A stretch of DNA of 64,000 nt from Drosophila miranda (lineage: Eukaryota; Arthropoda; Insecta; Diptera; Drosophilidae), in contig NC_046675.1 in assembly GCF_003369915.1 (NCBI RefSeq), forward strand, positions 10,230,001-10,294,000, in the 5' to 3' direction. Below the pieces are notes generated by a model that saw nothing but the letters and a program-made list of their open reading frames with translations, did no database searches and was not told where the DNA came from. This document shows positions 49,611 through 61,913 of the stretch, one piece after another. A program made the position numbers and the translations under genes. The number at the start of each line of letters is the position of its first letter. The stretch's first letter is position 1.

Positions 49611-51430
49611 TTCGAGTGCATAAGCATCAGTGGACCTGTGCTACGTAAGAGCTCCACTTCCTCAACCAGAAATTACAGTAATGTGCCAATATCTCTACTT
49701 AGGAGTACGTGGGGCAAAGGACAGAACAGAAAGCGCCGATGGCTTAAAGGGCAAGGGCCTATTCTGCATATTCGAGGGGTCTTTAGCTCGGCTTAAAATA
49801 GAGTGGACCAAATGCTTGAACAGCAAGGTTAGTCAATAATGGCCTGTATTTTCCGATCCATTTACAGCACAAGGTAAATATCAACGAACAACTGAAAAGG
49901 TAAGCAATGAAAAAAGATGATTGAGATATCAATACACTTTGCAACTAATTAATTGTTTTAAAAATTTTTGAATGCTTTGAAAATTATGAAAGTGCGTACA
50001 GCCACCAAATCGAATGGATAATGTACATATAGAAACAAAAATATGTTTCAGGAATACCATTAATATTTCAATGTAATTTCATATGGAAACTGTAACGCTC
50101 CATATCCATATCTACCACTAAAAGCAGGGATCGTAAGGCTTATAGGATTATTTGTATAAGGCAAATTATGAAATAAAATTTTATTCTGGTTTTTATTATT
50201 TATAAATTTTTATATTCAAAGTATTACTACCGATACTACCGAGAGTGAGCGAAAAAAGATAAGTTCTTTCTATTAAACTGACACAAAGTATCCTTTGGCA
50301 TTCTGACTGTCTAGAGGTTGAACGAATCCTATACGTGCATTGATCTCTCCTTCGGCATTGTACAGTTCCCATACATCCGCGCTCTCTCTCTCTCTCTCTC
50401 TCTCTCTGGGGACACTGAGAGTGAGAGCCGCTCTCAATGCGTCAGCGCAGTTCTGTCGAAAGTGAAAATGGAAGAAACAAAAACGGAATACATTTTGTGT
50501 GTATTTTTTCGGTCGGCGGGCGGGGGCGCGCCTTTTTTGCCCTTTTTTCGCGCGCGCACCCAATCGGCAGTTGTAATTGAAAACTACACACGAAGGCCGA
50601 AGGCAGGGCCGAGAGAGCGCTGAAAAAGAGAAAAGGTCCTGCCAAATTTTCCCGCTCTCACCCATACACACACTCACGAGCGGCAGTTGGCCGCAAGGTA
50701 CAATAAATCATGAGGTGCATTTAACTCTGGCTCTAAGTATCCGACTCAAGTAACGATGCAAAAAGTGGCTTACCTGTCCCTCACCAATAGTGTTATACCC
50801 TGCGTCCGCCTGTACATATTGTCTCGAAGAGAGAGAGCAGAGAGAGAGAGAGGGAGAGAGAGGGTGGAAAACAACCAAACCATCCTTTTGAATATTTCTA
50901 CGATGGTTGGCCCGTCGTCGTTCCGTTCTCTGTGTGGTTGTAAAAAGGCGAAAACGTCACGAGAAAAACCGGTTAATAAATTATTGCTAATCGAACGGTA
51001 AAATGCACAATAAATAAATAAATGATTATGCCAAAAATCGAAAAGGTCGCAGCGTACCAGTACGTGTGCACGAAAATGGCGTAGGAAATGGCTTAAGCTG
51101 TGAAAAACTCAAGTGAAACGGTGAAAACTACGTTTTTTTTATTTGTCCACGACTTTCCTTTCTCCTTTGTTTTGCGGCCATTATTCGAAACTGCGCAAAA
51201 GGCTGGGCCCGGCCCTGGCATGTCCCTGGGTAGGCTGGCGGTGGATCCAGGATACATGGAGCGGATGTGAAAAGTTTGTATATGGCACAATATGCCTGTC
51301 CGCAGGATACAGAAGATGCCGAGGAGAGCGGATACAGAAGGAACGATACCACATTGTCCACAGGAGCACCCCCAAGGGACGGTGGCAGAAGGATCATGCA
51401 TAAGAGTGGGAGTAGAGTTCAATGATTCCC
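49611..51430. other. Intergenic DNA
   Basis: No supportable gene. (CT)n at 50382-50407 and GAGAG runs at 50828-50870 are present. Short frames with charged residues around 49680-49835 (RGAKDRTESADGLKGKG) may be further relics of the lysine-rich sequence. Confidence 0.5.
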
Positions 51431-51439
51431 TCAATTAAA

Positions 51440-51634
51440 AGCGCATTAAATTCATCTTTGAATTGGGCGGAACACCCCAAAAAAAGGCTGCGACAGTGAA
51501 GGTGAAGACGGCGGCGTCGGCGGCCGTCGCCCTGAAACAGGAACAAAGCCAAAGCAGCGCAGCGGCAGAGGCAGAGGCAGCGTCAGCCGTGGCAGCCGTG
51601 GCAGCAGCAACAACAATCAGCCCTAGCCATAAAT
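51440..51634 (+). pseudogene. Lys/Ala-rich open frame, possible relic
   Basis: A frame reading FELGGTPQKKAATVKVKTAA followed by Ala/Ser/Gln-rich sequence and ending SPSHK-stop. It has no ATG. The composition again recalls histone-H1-type tails, 2 kb downstream of the frameshifted relic. It may belong to the same decayed gene or be chance low complexity. Confidence 0.25.
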
Positions 51635-51645
51635 GAAATTTTACG

Positions 51646-53820
51646 AATTTCGGTATACACACGACAAATGCCGACTAGCACCAGGACAACTGCTTGGACG
51701 ACAGAGAGAGAGAGAGAGAGTCAGGAAGGAAGGACTCGTACCGTACGATGATGATGATGAGGTTGCTGTTTGGTAGAAGGGTGGGTGGCATCGGCATCGG
51801 CAAGCCCAAAAAGTCCGTCTGCGATTGTAGTAATACACACGCACACACATAGCAGATGGCGTGTAGAGAAAGAGTGCCAGGCAGGAGCAGAAGCAGCAGC
51901 AGCAGGAAAGGAAGAAGAAAAATAAGGGATGGTCGGTCGTTCGCCTGCTCTACACACACATTGGATTGTATGTATGTGTACAAGGAGTATTGTACTATTT
52001 GGACGACTGCAAAAACTGCAGCAGACGCGGCAACAACAAACCCGACTCTGGCCACAAATCAATCAGCCCGACTGGGGAAACACCCTTGCCTGTACATAGG
52101 GATACATAAATGCGCAGTAGATCATTGATTTTGGAATTATTATCAAATGGAATAACAGTCAGTCCTCCTCGCAGTAGAATGTATCCAAATCTATCGGTTA
52201 ATGAACATGGCCACTCGGCTCCTTTGCTCCTCTCTCTTCCAAAATTAAATTTTGAAAAATTTTTCGTTTTTCCCCCGTAATACTCTCCCGCTTGGGCAGA
52301 GAGAGAGAGAGAGAGAATGGTATGGTGGTTGTTGCCGTCTGGGTCCTGGGAAGGGCATGTTAAGGGTGAACACTCCGTGCCGTACACTCCGGCAAACGTA
52401 CGTTCGTACGTACGTACGGCACACCAGACATCGGAGAGACAGACGTACAGACAACAGGCAACACAGCAGTTAGACTGGATGGCAGACATTTTAGCGGCCG
52501 GCAGCAGAGGGCGGTGGTCGCAGTCGGCGCTGGCTTTGCACACACACAGACACATACGAGTGCATGGCAGAGCACACATCGCGGGATCCATATGCAACAT
52601 GCAACGTACATATTTCGGCTACTTAACCTACAGAACACAAAGAAGGATACAGACAAAAAGTACCCTGAAACGTAAGAAATATCGCATAGCAAGCCGGAAC
52701 GGAACGGAACGAAGAATGATACTATACCAGGAGTCCTGCGCGAGCCGCGCAATTGGACACGCGCGCATACATACACACACACACACACTAACACAGACTA
52801 ATTTAATCCTTTAGTTCACTCGAATTGAGCTCTAACCTCTCCCCCGCAAATAAGACGAGTAATTTGAAAGGCCGGAAATAAGAAAAACTACAGCAGGATA
52901 CAACCCACCAACACTCGCTCAGACACACACACACCCCCACTGCATGCATACATATATGTATACGTTTACGACAGAAAAGCCGCCTATGTGTTACGTTATT
53001 TACTCTACGTTGTGCGTTGTGCCCCGTATGTAAATGGCTACGTTATTACGCCCAAAATCGCTTTACGTTGCCGCCGCCACAGTTACGTGAACATTGCATT
53101 GAGGCGCGTGTGGGTGTGGGTGTTGGTGCATTGCGTGCGTGTGCGTGTGTGTGTGTGCGTGCATATCGGCACTTGGTATCCTTACTTTCAGTGTCATCAA
53201 AAATGGCTGAAGAAAGATATATTTGCATTTGAAGCGTATCACAGCCAGCTTTGATGGGCATTGCAATGAGCATCGATTGCAGTTTCGCGTCACAAGAAAT
53301 GTACATACTCGTATGTACCCCGCCTATGTGCAGCCCCAGCCCCCAGCCCCATGTGCCCAACAAGTGTTCGGCTCGTAATTTTTGGACAAAAAAAAAACCG
53401 TCATCCCCATACTTACGTAACCCATCAAACGGTTGTGAAATGTTGCATTTATCAAATCATATCACAGCCATTTTGATGAGTTTCGTGTGGAATGGCCAGC
53501 AATCCATCATCGATCGGGGCAGGGCAGGATGGAGCACAGAGTGGACGGAAAGCATCTTTCTTATACCATGTCGTTAAAATGTTTGTGACCTTATGTACTC
53601 TTGAATCATATCACAGCCATTTTGACGAGTTTGGGTACAGAAATTTCAACATGAAATGCCCCCTTAACAATCCATTCTTTTCAGATCTGAGCCATTCCCC
53701 GGGAGAAAAATGATGACGGGCTGCCCGCCAGCTCAAGATACTCGGAAATAAGGATACACACATGTTTTATATTTTTTGGTTTTTTTTTTTCGTTTTTCTC
53801 GTTTTTTTTTTTTTAGTTTT
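51646..53820. other. Intergenic DNA with a degenerate repeated motif
   Basis: Simple repeats and a CGTACGTACGTACG palindromic run near 52400-52418. The motif ATCACAGCCATTTTGA occurs at 53461-53476 and 53610-53625, with a weaker copy near 53239. No gene was recognised. Confidence 0.5.
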
Positions 53821-53824
53821 TGTT

Positions 53825-55436
53825 TTTATTTAAATTTATAATAATTGTTACCTTTTATAATCTTGTTTTTTTTTTTCATTTAAGGAAACTTGAAGGTTTA
53901 CAAAACAAAACAGACCACAACAGATGCTCTTATTGATCATATACGAATTATAATCAAACTGTTTTTTTTTTGATGACCGGCAAAGTATATTAATACGGTT
54001 TGTTCTTCTTCAGTTTTGTAAAAGGACAACGGAGGCGGCACTCAAAACCCAGAAAGAAGCCGGAGACACAAGATCCTATATCCTGGTCCAAATGGCCAAG
54101 GAAAATTGTATCAAAACATGTCCAATAAATGCTATAGAATTAAGTGCAAAACAAAGGCTAACAAAACAAAATTCAATTTCTATCAAATTAATTAGTTTTA
54201 CAGAAAAATTAGGGAAATAAAATAAAAATGTATTGCTTTTCTAGAAATTCACATTCGTTTTTTTCATTTCCCGCAGTGCAAGCCCAAAGGGTTTCGGCTT
54301 GGGCCTCCATCAATCCACCATCCACCATCCACCACCATCCATCGCGGGGTTACAACTGCCTGCACATTTTGGAAAATTCAACTTGGAATGATGACTTTTG
54401 GGTTTTGGTGTGAGACTGCATGTCGCTTTCTTTCTTCGTCGGGAGGGATTTTGGGTGTGCGGCTGGAGGGGAAATTTGTGGCATGTCTGGTGTCGGTGTG
54501 TATGGGGTGTTTGTTTGTGTGTGTTGGTGAGGCTCGCCAAATGGGATAAAACTATAGAACAGCAAAAGGTGCAATCTAAGGATAATGTTTAAAACAATGT
54601 TTTACAAAATGTAGCTCCTCCGTCCTATTTCTTTTTGCTGAAACTTTTGATTTGACTTCTTTTCGCTTCGCTAATCGATTTTCGATTTATGTTTTTTTTT
54701 TTTGTATTAATTTTGTGATAGCCAATCTTCAGATTTGATTTGGAAGTTGCCTAGGGGCGCAAGTGGGCGGGACGAGCCGGGGGCTGGAAACGCTCCTCTC
54801 ATTGCTTTCATTATACACTTTGTTGTTAACAAATAAATTTGGGGTTTCTTCGACTTCGACTTCTGCTTTTAGCTTTGCTTCTTCATCTCTAACTTTGCTT
54901 TTTTTTCGTTTTTGTTTATTTTGTTTTTTTGTAGTTTCTATACGTTTGGTGTTTGTTGTTCAGTGATTGCTTTTTTTTGTTGGTTTGTTCGCTTCCGTGC
55001 GCTGTAGAAGTCTTGCAATTTCAAAATTTACTAGTTTCCTTTTTGTTTTTGTTTTTTTTTTTAATTGTATTTTATAATTTCCTAGTTGTTGTCTCGGTCT
55101 GTGAGATGTACTACAGAATGAACTGTTCCTGCACATGGCATACGATTTTGGGGGTATGGGATGGGATTGGATGCGTGTGTTTTTCTTGGGGATCGCTTGG
55201 AGCGACTACAAAAGCCGCGCGCGCCTACTCAAGGTTGAATGCGATTGAAGGATGGTGTAGCGATTTTTGTATGCTGGTGGCTATGTGGCTATGTGGTGTG
55301 TAAATGTGGCTTGTTAATGACTGGCTGCCTGCCCGTACAGATTCCGTTCCTTGCAGCGCGACAATGCCTTCCCCTGCCCCTGCCCATTGGCACTGCAGCT
55401 GCAGGTGCAGCTGTTGCTGTTGTTCGGGTGGCATCC
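53825..55436 (-). other. Probable Atx2 3' UTR
   Basis: T-rich on the plus strand, so A-rich on the transcript, with no minus-strand coding frame. A minus-strand AATAAA at 53830-53825 is a candidate end, giving a long (about 1.6 kb) 3' UTR. A nearer alternative was not decided. Confidence 0.3.
54014..54226 (+). other. Exon-like open frame with poly(A) signal
   Basis: After a strong-looking acceptor (TTGTTCTTCTTCAG) a plus-strand frame reads CKRTTEAALKTQKEAGDTRS then YILVQMAKENCIKTCPINAI and ends LGK-stop near 54215, followed at once by GAAATAAAATAAA. The composition is protein-like. It overlaps the probable Atx2 3' UTR on the other strand, and no upstream exon was found, so it could be chance or a relic. 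Confidence 0.22.
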
Positions 55437-58400
55437 TCACTGTGCGTGATGCTGCTGCATCACAATCTGATACTGTGGATTTTGCGGCGCATGATGTGGC
55501 GTCGGCTGTGTTTGGAAATAGTGATTGGGTAGGACGTGTGGGGAATGCACGCACATAAACTGGTATGTTTGCTGTGTGGGCGGCGTGTATGCCGGCTGTG
55601 GTCCCCCGCCGGCAGGGGAGGGCTGTGGTGGCGGATGGAACGGCTGATGCGGCTGTCCTGGCGATGGCGTGGTCGACTGTGGCGTCTGTGTCAGGAACTG
55701 CAACTGCGGCTGTTGATCCGGATACAAGCGCATCGGCATGGGCGCATATCCCTGTGATTGGAAATGTTGTTGTGGTGCGTGCGGGTATTGGATGAACTGC
55801 GTCATGGGACCGGCGGCCATAAGCGGCTGTCCGGTGGCCGTGGTTGCCGAGACATGCATCTGCGATGCTCCCATTGGAGCTGTAATGCAATTAAGGGTTC
55901 GATTATTATTCCAAAAACTCTGTGCGTAGGACTCACCATAGTTATTGCGACGTAGGCGCGGTGGCTGTCCGGCCTGTGGGTGTGTAGGTGGCGGGAATGG
56001 ATGCTGCTGCTGCACAACGTATATGGGCTGATTGGTCGCCGCCGCCGGTACATGTGTGCCCGTGGTCGTATAAATGCCCGGCATTGGCACCGGCGTCTGT
56101 GGCGTATGGGGGCGCGAGGGATTGGGTGTGCCGGCCCCCGCCCGTGGCGTAAAAGGCTTGGCCGAAGGATTGAGCACATGTTTCTTTACCACAGGCGTAC
56201 TTCCGCTAGAACCAGTAGCACCAGTTGCGCCGACAGCTGCGGCTGCGGTTCCACTGGTGGCTCCACTCGATGCAGCAGCAGGCGTGGACTTCTCGGACCC
56301 AGCACTGGAGGCAGCCGCCGTCGTGGGCGTACTGACTATGCCAGTGGGCGTTGTGGTGTTGCTGCCAGGTGCCGTAGAGGCATCTGGTTTGGGTGTGGCC
56401 GCCAGCTGCTGCTGCTGCGGCGGCTGTTGGGCCGTCAGTATCTGCGGCGGCGGCGCCGGCGCCTCCAGCAGGACCGGAGACGTAATCACTACCGGCGACG
56501 TCTGTGGCGGTGGCATTGGATGGTATATAGGCAGCGGCTGCTGGGATGGCTCCGGCGCCAGATGTGGCTGCTGTTGCTGCTGCTGCTGCGGCGCTGGTGG
56601 CTGTTGATGCTGCTTAGGCACGAGTTGGTGTTGGGTCTCCACCAGCTGTTGCTGTTGCTGTTGCTGTGGCGGCTGCTGAGCTTTCTGTTGCAAGTGCAGC
56701 GGTACATGCTGCTGTTGCTGCTGCTGTTGGGGAGGCGGTGGCTGCTGCTGAGGCTGCGGCTGCTGCTGTTGTGGTTGAGGCACATAGTGTGGCTGTGATA
56801 GAGCTGCCTGATGCAGATGAGGTGGTGGGCCTTGGTGCTGCATGGGCACATGCTGTTGTTGCTGCTGCTGTTGTTGGCTCTGCTGCTGCGGTGGCGAGGC
56901 CGATTGCAGAAGGGCACGCTGTTGCTGTTGCTGCTGTTGCACCTGAGCCTGCACCTGCACCTGCTGCTGTTGCTGCTGTTGCTGCTGTGGCTGCTGCGGC
57001 TGCTGCGGCTGCTGCTGTGGCGGTGAATTATTTGTTGGAGCTAGCTGGAAGTCCTGGCCAAACTGTCGCAGATCCTGTAGCTGATTATCGCGAGACCGCA
57101 TCTGACGTTGCGGCTGTGGCTGTTGGCCCTGTGGCGCCATGTTCTGGTGCTGCTGCTGTTGTGGCGCTTGCTGTTGCTGTTGCTGTTGCTGCTGTTGCGG
57201 CTGCCCACCCGTCTGCAGCGGCGGCGAATTACTATTTTGGCCAGGATGGCCGCCATGGGAGCTATGCATGGGCTTTCCCATCTGCGGCTGTGGCTCTCCT
57301 CCGTAGTTGAGCGAATTGCTTTGAGAGCCTTGGTACTGGCGAATCTGTCGCTGGGGAAGCGGCTTATTGGTATTGGCGTTCGCGTCGCCATTCAACTTGG
57401 AGGGGCCGCCGCTCATGTGAGATGGGTTCCGGTATTGAGAGGACCTGCGCGAGAGCGAAACAATTACATTAATATATTGAAGGACTTGCCTTTGCTTTTG
57501 GTGTTTGCTTACCCGTGCATTATTTGCGAGTTGCCCTGATACGCATACTGGTTCTGCATGACCATGGTGGGCTGATAGCCGCCCTTGCTCTGGCCCACAG
57601 GATTGCCGTTGCCGCCTTGAACGGCAGAGATATTGCCGCCGCCACTGCTGTTGGGGGGCACATTGCCGCGCATTACTTTGCCCCCTTGGGTGACCGTCTT
57701 GCGCTTAACCATCGAATACTTGCCGGAGGCGTCCATGCCGGCCGCATTGGCGGACGAGGCTGGCCCAGAGGCCTTCAGGCCGCCTGCAAGCAATAGAACT
57801 GCAGCCGACTGCGTAGCGCCACCCTGGCCAGCCCCGCCGCCACTAATGACCCCGGGCATCATAAGACCATTATCACGATCGCGACTACCGCCGCCACCAC
57901 CCTGCGAGGACATGCCCACATGCGACATCTGGGGTCCGCGCGTCTGCTTTGTAATATACCGATCGCTGCTCATGGTCTCGCGCAGCTGGAAATCGCCAGC
58001 GCCACGTGGCGGCTTGTTGCCACGATCACGGTCACGGTCTCTGTCGCGCTCCTCACGCTCCCTGTCGCGATCGTTGCGCTCGCGCTCCCTGTCACCATCG
58101 CGGCGATGGTCCTGCTCCGGACGCTCGACAGCAGCAAAGAGTGCCTCCTCATCACCATTCTCCAAGTCCAGACGGTCGCGGCACGTCGGATTGTTTTCAA
58201 TTTCGGCAGCAAGTTTTTCAGCCTTTGCCTCGGCCTCCTTGAACTCTAGCGAATCCCCTTTGTCCAGTGGGATCGTGTACGTGGCCAGAGAGTCGTCGAA
58301 AGTGGAAGTCACACCGAATGTATTCTCATTTTTGCGGAACATCTCATTGGCATCCCAGCCATTGGCAGCGCCATCCAGTTCTATATCAATGTCCCCATTG

Positions 58401-61400
58401 GCGCCAGAGTCCCACGGCTCCAGTTCCTTCTCGTCCAAACGCACACCTATGCGAAGAGCAAATGATAAGCACTGGAGATGAAAGGATTTGAATACTAGAT
58501 AGGACATACCATTGCACTTATCAGAGATGGCTTCATCGGTCTTAAAAGCGCCAGCGGTGGCGTACTGCGAATCAAAGTCCTTCGCCACGATTTTAACCAC
58601 AGTGTCGGCAGGGAATATAATGTGTTTTGGCACCTTGTCCTCTTCCGGAAGATTCTTGGACTTAATGCACGCCGGTAGCTCCAGTGCGATGTCAAAATTG
58701 CCCGAGAATGTACGGAATATGCCTTGGTAGATATTACCCGAGCGCAGGACCACCTCCACAACGCTGCCCACCAGCGCCGTAGCCGAGTGCATGTAAAACG
58801 TGTTATTATAGACGCCCTGCGCCACCGGTCGAATTGCTGTTCCGCCTGTTCCTGCTCCTGCTCCTGCTCCTGCACTGTTTCCAGCCGCACCTGGCTTATT
58901 GTTCGCTGGTCTCAGACTGTTGTCGTTGGCGTTGTATCTGGAAGAATGGCACGGCACAAATTATTCACAAGCACAACGTCTCTCCGGCTCGGGGCTGCCA
59001 ATGTTCATGTGATGCGAGAGTGATAGCCATAGCCATATAGTAGCCAGGCTAAAGACAAAGCGAAAAGCGTTTCAGGGACGTCAGCGATATCGATTCGTTC
59101 GTTCGTTTCGTTGTTGGCAAACTCTGACACGACACGACCCTCGCCCCTTCTAAAGACCCACCCCCACAATGGGGCTGTGTGTGTGTCTGTTGGTATGTGT
59201 GCGTGTGTTCATTTTAGTTCGGTTTTTAGAACTTACCGATACGCGCGCTATGCGACTAAATGAATTATGGAAGTCACCGACTTGGTTTCCAAATCAAAAA
59301 CGCTCGTTGTGCTTCTTAAATTGATTTTATTACGAATTGGATAGATTTTCCACAAGAATATTCGCAACCAGCTGCTGCTTTACCGTACGAAAACTGCAGT
59401 GTGGCCAAAGAAACAAAATGGAATCACCTCTGGGACTGAATTCGTTTTTCAGGGGTTCAGGGTATCTGGTTCCTCCGCTCTTTGTTTACGTTTTGCTTGT
59501 GTGTTTAAAACAGTGAGTAATTACTGTAGAATTCTCCGAAATATTTATGGTTTTAAGCGACGTTCGTTTTTCTGCTGACTCTGCTCTGTCTCCGTACCTA
59601 TTTAATCACGGTTCAGCTCAGTTTCCAGTGGCGTTCGTTTTTTTTTTTGGGGGGATGGATGGACTTGGTGTTGGTTGCGTGCAGGATCGACGACCGTGAA
59701 ATGCGCAACGAAACGCACAATGAACCCGGCCACGCACATAGCCGCAACAACAGCAAGCAACGGGCGTGGGTGTGCAGCAGTCGCTGCGAAGGGGGAGCGG
59801 CAGGAGTGGCGTGCATTGTGCACATTTTCGTGAATGAAAACAAATAATTGATTGCGTTTAAAGAGTGAATCATGCGTGGCGATAAGGTGAGCCAGAGACA
59901 GTCAGAGAGAGAACGGTTAAGAGCAAGAGCTGCTCTCAGAAATAGGCTGAAGCGAAACGAAGGCACTGACGGCACAGTCTCGAAAGGCAAGTGTGCATGG
60001 CAGAATAGCGGATAAATATGCATAGAAGTAGAATGGAAACAAGAGCGATGCGATGTATCGTTCGGTCAGCGAATTGTAAAGTGACCCAAATTTCGAGCGC
60101 CCAGCGGAACACCAACAGGGAGGGGCAGAGGCTGAGGCCGAGCGAAGGGGGAGACGAAGTGTGCCAAAAGAAACTCAGCGCAGCGCAGCCGCTGCACGTC
60201 ATAGCAATGGCAGAGGCAGAACTGCAAAATGCTTACTGTGCAAGAAAATGCAGTCGAAAAAAGAGGCAAACGAAGAAAACAAAAAGAAAAACTATAGTAC
60301 AATACGTGCGCGCGTGTGCGTGCATCACTGGCCTGGCCTGGCCCTCGCCAGGCCCCACAGTGCTCACAATTATACACATGCATGTGTGTTGGTATATAAA
60401 TAAATAATGATCGTGTACCATAAACAGCTATGGCGATAAGTATTGGCACGACTGAAAATGTTTAACTCTAGGAACCCCATTAATTCTGCCTTTTATCTGC
60501 TTTTAACATTTACTCACATTCCATCGTTTCTAGAGACAGAGAGAGAGCTACATACAGAGCCGTGCCAACATTTATGCCCGGAACTGTGCACAAATGCGGA
60601 TGTGTGTAGTTGTGTGTGTGCGGCGCGCTGCAGTCATATTTCAATTGAACATTTTAAGGGCGCAGCAGCGGGGGCGCGGCAAGAGGGGAACTGGGTCCAA
60701 CTGTTTGGGGGTGCGAGCGAGCGAGGCGGAGGCACTCTTTGGGGGCAACATGAGCCACTAATGCGACAACGGAAACCTTTAAACAAATTATGTTTTTGTA
60801 CTAATTTTTTCTGGCGAAAGGGAAATGTAAACAAAGCATAAAATCTGATGCTGAAAGCACACACATACAGACGACACACACACTGACACCGATAAACGCA
60901 CACCAATGAACACTAAACACACTGATTTGACACACACAAGCACACAGCTGGGCCTCTTATATAAGCGCCATTTGCATTTACGATTTGGTCTTCCAAAAAT
61001 TCAGAATGATTTCAGACAATACGAAACGGGAAAGGAATTCCTCGATTCGATTTAGTTGCAGCCACTAGAAAGAATAACAAAAACAAAAGCTGCCACCACG
61101 AAACAGACACGAGACGCGCTTTCACCTTTCTCGACCGGACCGGGAGAGCGCTCTTTCTTTCAGTGGCGTTTTTAGTCGTCGAGTTTTCAATTTGTCAGGG
61201 CAACGGCAAGCAGCAGCGAAAAGCAAACCAGCCCCACACAACACACGACCGATTACACTTGTGTGTGTGTTTTATTTTTTTCTTTCGCTTCGTATCGTTT
61301 CTTTTTTCCTTGTGTCTGTCGCTTTTGTCTTTTTTGCATTCGCTTTTCCACTGCAGCTGGTGCTTCTTCTTACCTTGAGATGCCGCCGCTGGCTCCGCCA

Positions 61401-61450
61401 CCGCCACCGCCTCCATTAGGTCGAGTTTTCCGCTTACTATTGTTGTTCAT
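55437..61450 (-). CDS. Atx2: Ataxin-2
   Basis: RNA-binding translation regulator that works with poly(A)-binding protein and RNP granules; in flies it also acts in circadian translation of period mRNA. Coding exons (minus): 61450-61374, 58937-58510, 58446-57513, 57444-55937, 55879-55437; 3390 nt, 1129 residues, close to the fly protein. Exon 1 gives MNNNSKRKTRPNGG plus a Gly run. The LSm domain is at about 69-150 (VVEVVLRSGNIYQGIFRTFS), LsmAD at about 165-265 (ELEPWDSGANGDIDIELDG, NTFGVTSTFDDSL), then an RERD-rich stretch, long polyQ (about 545-830) and a PAM2 motif near 902 (HVLNPSAKPFTPR) for the PABP MLLE domain. The C-terminus is Pro/Gln/His-rich. All splice sites are GT-AG. The start is the first ATG of exon 1; the frame upstream of it is open for about 49 codons without ATG. 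It converges on the BTB gene. Confidence 0.96.
55880..55936 (-). other. 57-nt stop-free intron of Atx2
   Basis: Donor TATG|GTGAGT, acceptor ATTACAG. It is a multiple of three with no stop, so retention inserts 19 residues (ESYAQSFWNNNRTLNCIT and one altered junction codon) in the C-terminal region. Confidence 0.75.
58447..58509 (-). other. 63-nt stop-free intron of Atx2
   Basis: Donor AATG|GTATGT, acceptor CGCATAG. Retention adds 21 in-frame residues (MSYLVFKSFHLQCLSFALRIG type) between the LSm and LsmAD domains. Confidence 0.75.
58938..61373 (-). other. First coding intron of Atx2
   Basis: 2.4 kb, donor CTCAAG|GTAAGA, acceptor ATTCTTCCAG. It contains an apparent alternative first exon (about 59237-59400) and several ATCGAT-type sites (59087-59095). 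No coding exon was seen. Confidence 0.75.
59237..59407 (-). promoter_or_regulatory. Possible alternative first exon and promoter of Atx2
   Basis: CAGTGTGGCCA at 59397-59407 matches the M1BP motif 1 (YGGTCACACTR, reverse) at all but one position. About 160 nt downstream on the minus strand lies a near-consensus donor ATCG|GTAAGT (exon end 59237). A transcript starting here and splicing to 58937 would skip exon 1 and need a downstream start codon. Confidence 0.35.
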
Positions 61451-61760
61451 AATAGATTGGGGGAGTGCAAGCCAATTGCCAGCACCAGAAGAGTGGACGA
61501 ACGATGAAACGTATGAAACTTTGCGTTTTTCCTTTGCTTGGGCTATTTTCTGATTTATATTTGATATAATCGCGTGGTGGGCGGTCACTTTTAACACGAC
61601 GCGAGGCGTTTTCTAGCCAAAAAAAGCAATATTGGCGGCGTTCAGCACGGTTACTTTGCTGCTAAATATGCTTTTGTTGCTAAATTTATTTTTTCCCTGC
61701 GTACGAGAGCGATAACGAGTTGACAAGGTTGGATTTCGATATTGTCGATATTTTCCCATC
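61451..61760 (-). promoter_or_regulatory. Atx2 5' leader and promoter region
   Basis: Upstream of the ATG. Two DRE-like half sites (TCGATATTGTCGATATT at about 61736-61752) lie 290 bp upstream, typical of housekeeping fly promoters. The exact start was not determined. Confidence 0.35.
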
Positions 61761-61913
61761 CCTAGTTACCATTGCTTATTTGCAGAACTTGCACCGAACA
61801 ATGATACGAGAACAATACAGGTCGAATTTGGTTTAATTAAAAAAGTCTTTATTTAATTTATTAACTTTTCACGCGAAGAGTATTTTGTTATCTTTTTAAT
61901 TCCTCATGCACCG

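Noticed and set aside
56666..57310. Ala/Val-rich plus-strand frame over Atx2
   Set aside because: Antisense shadow of the Atx2 polyQ region.
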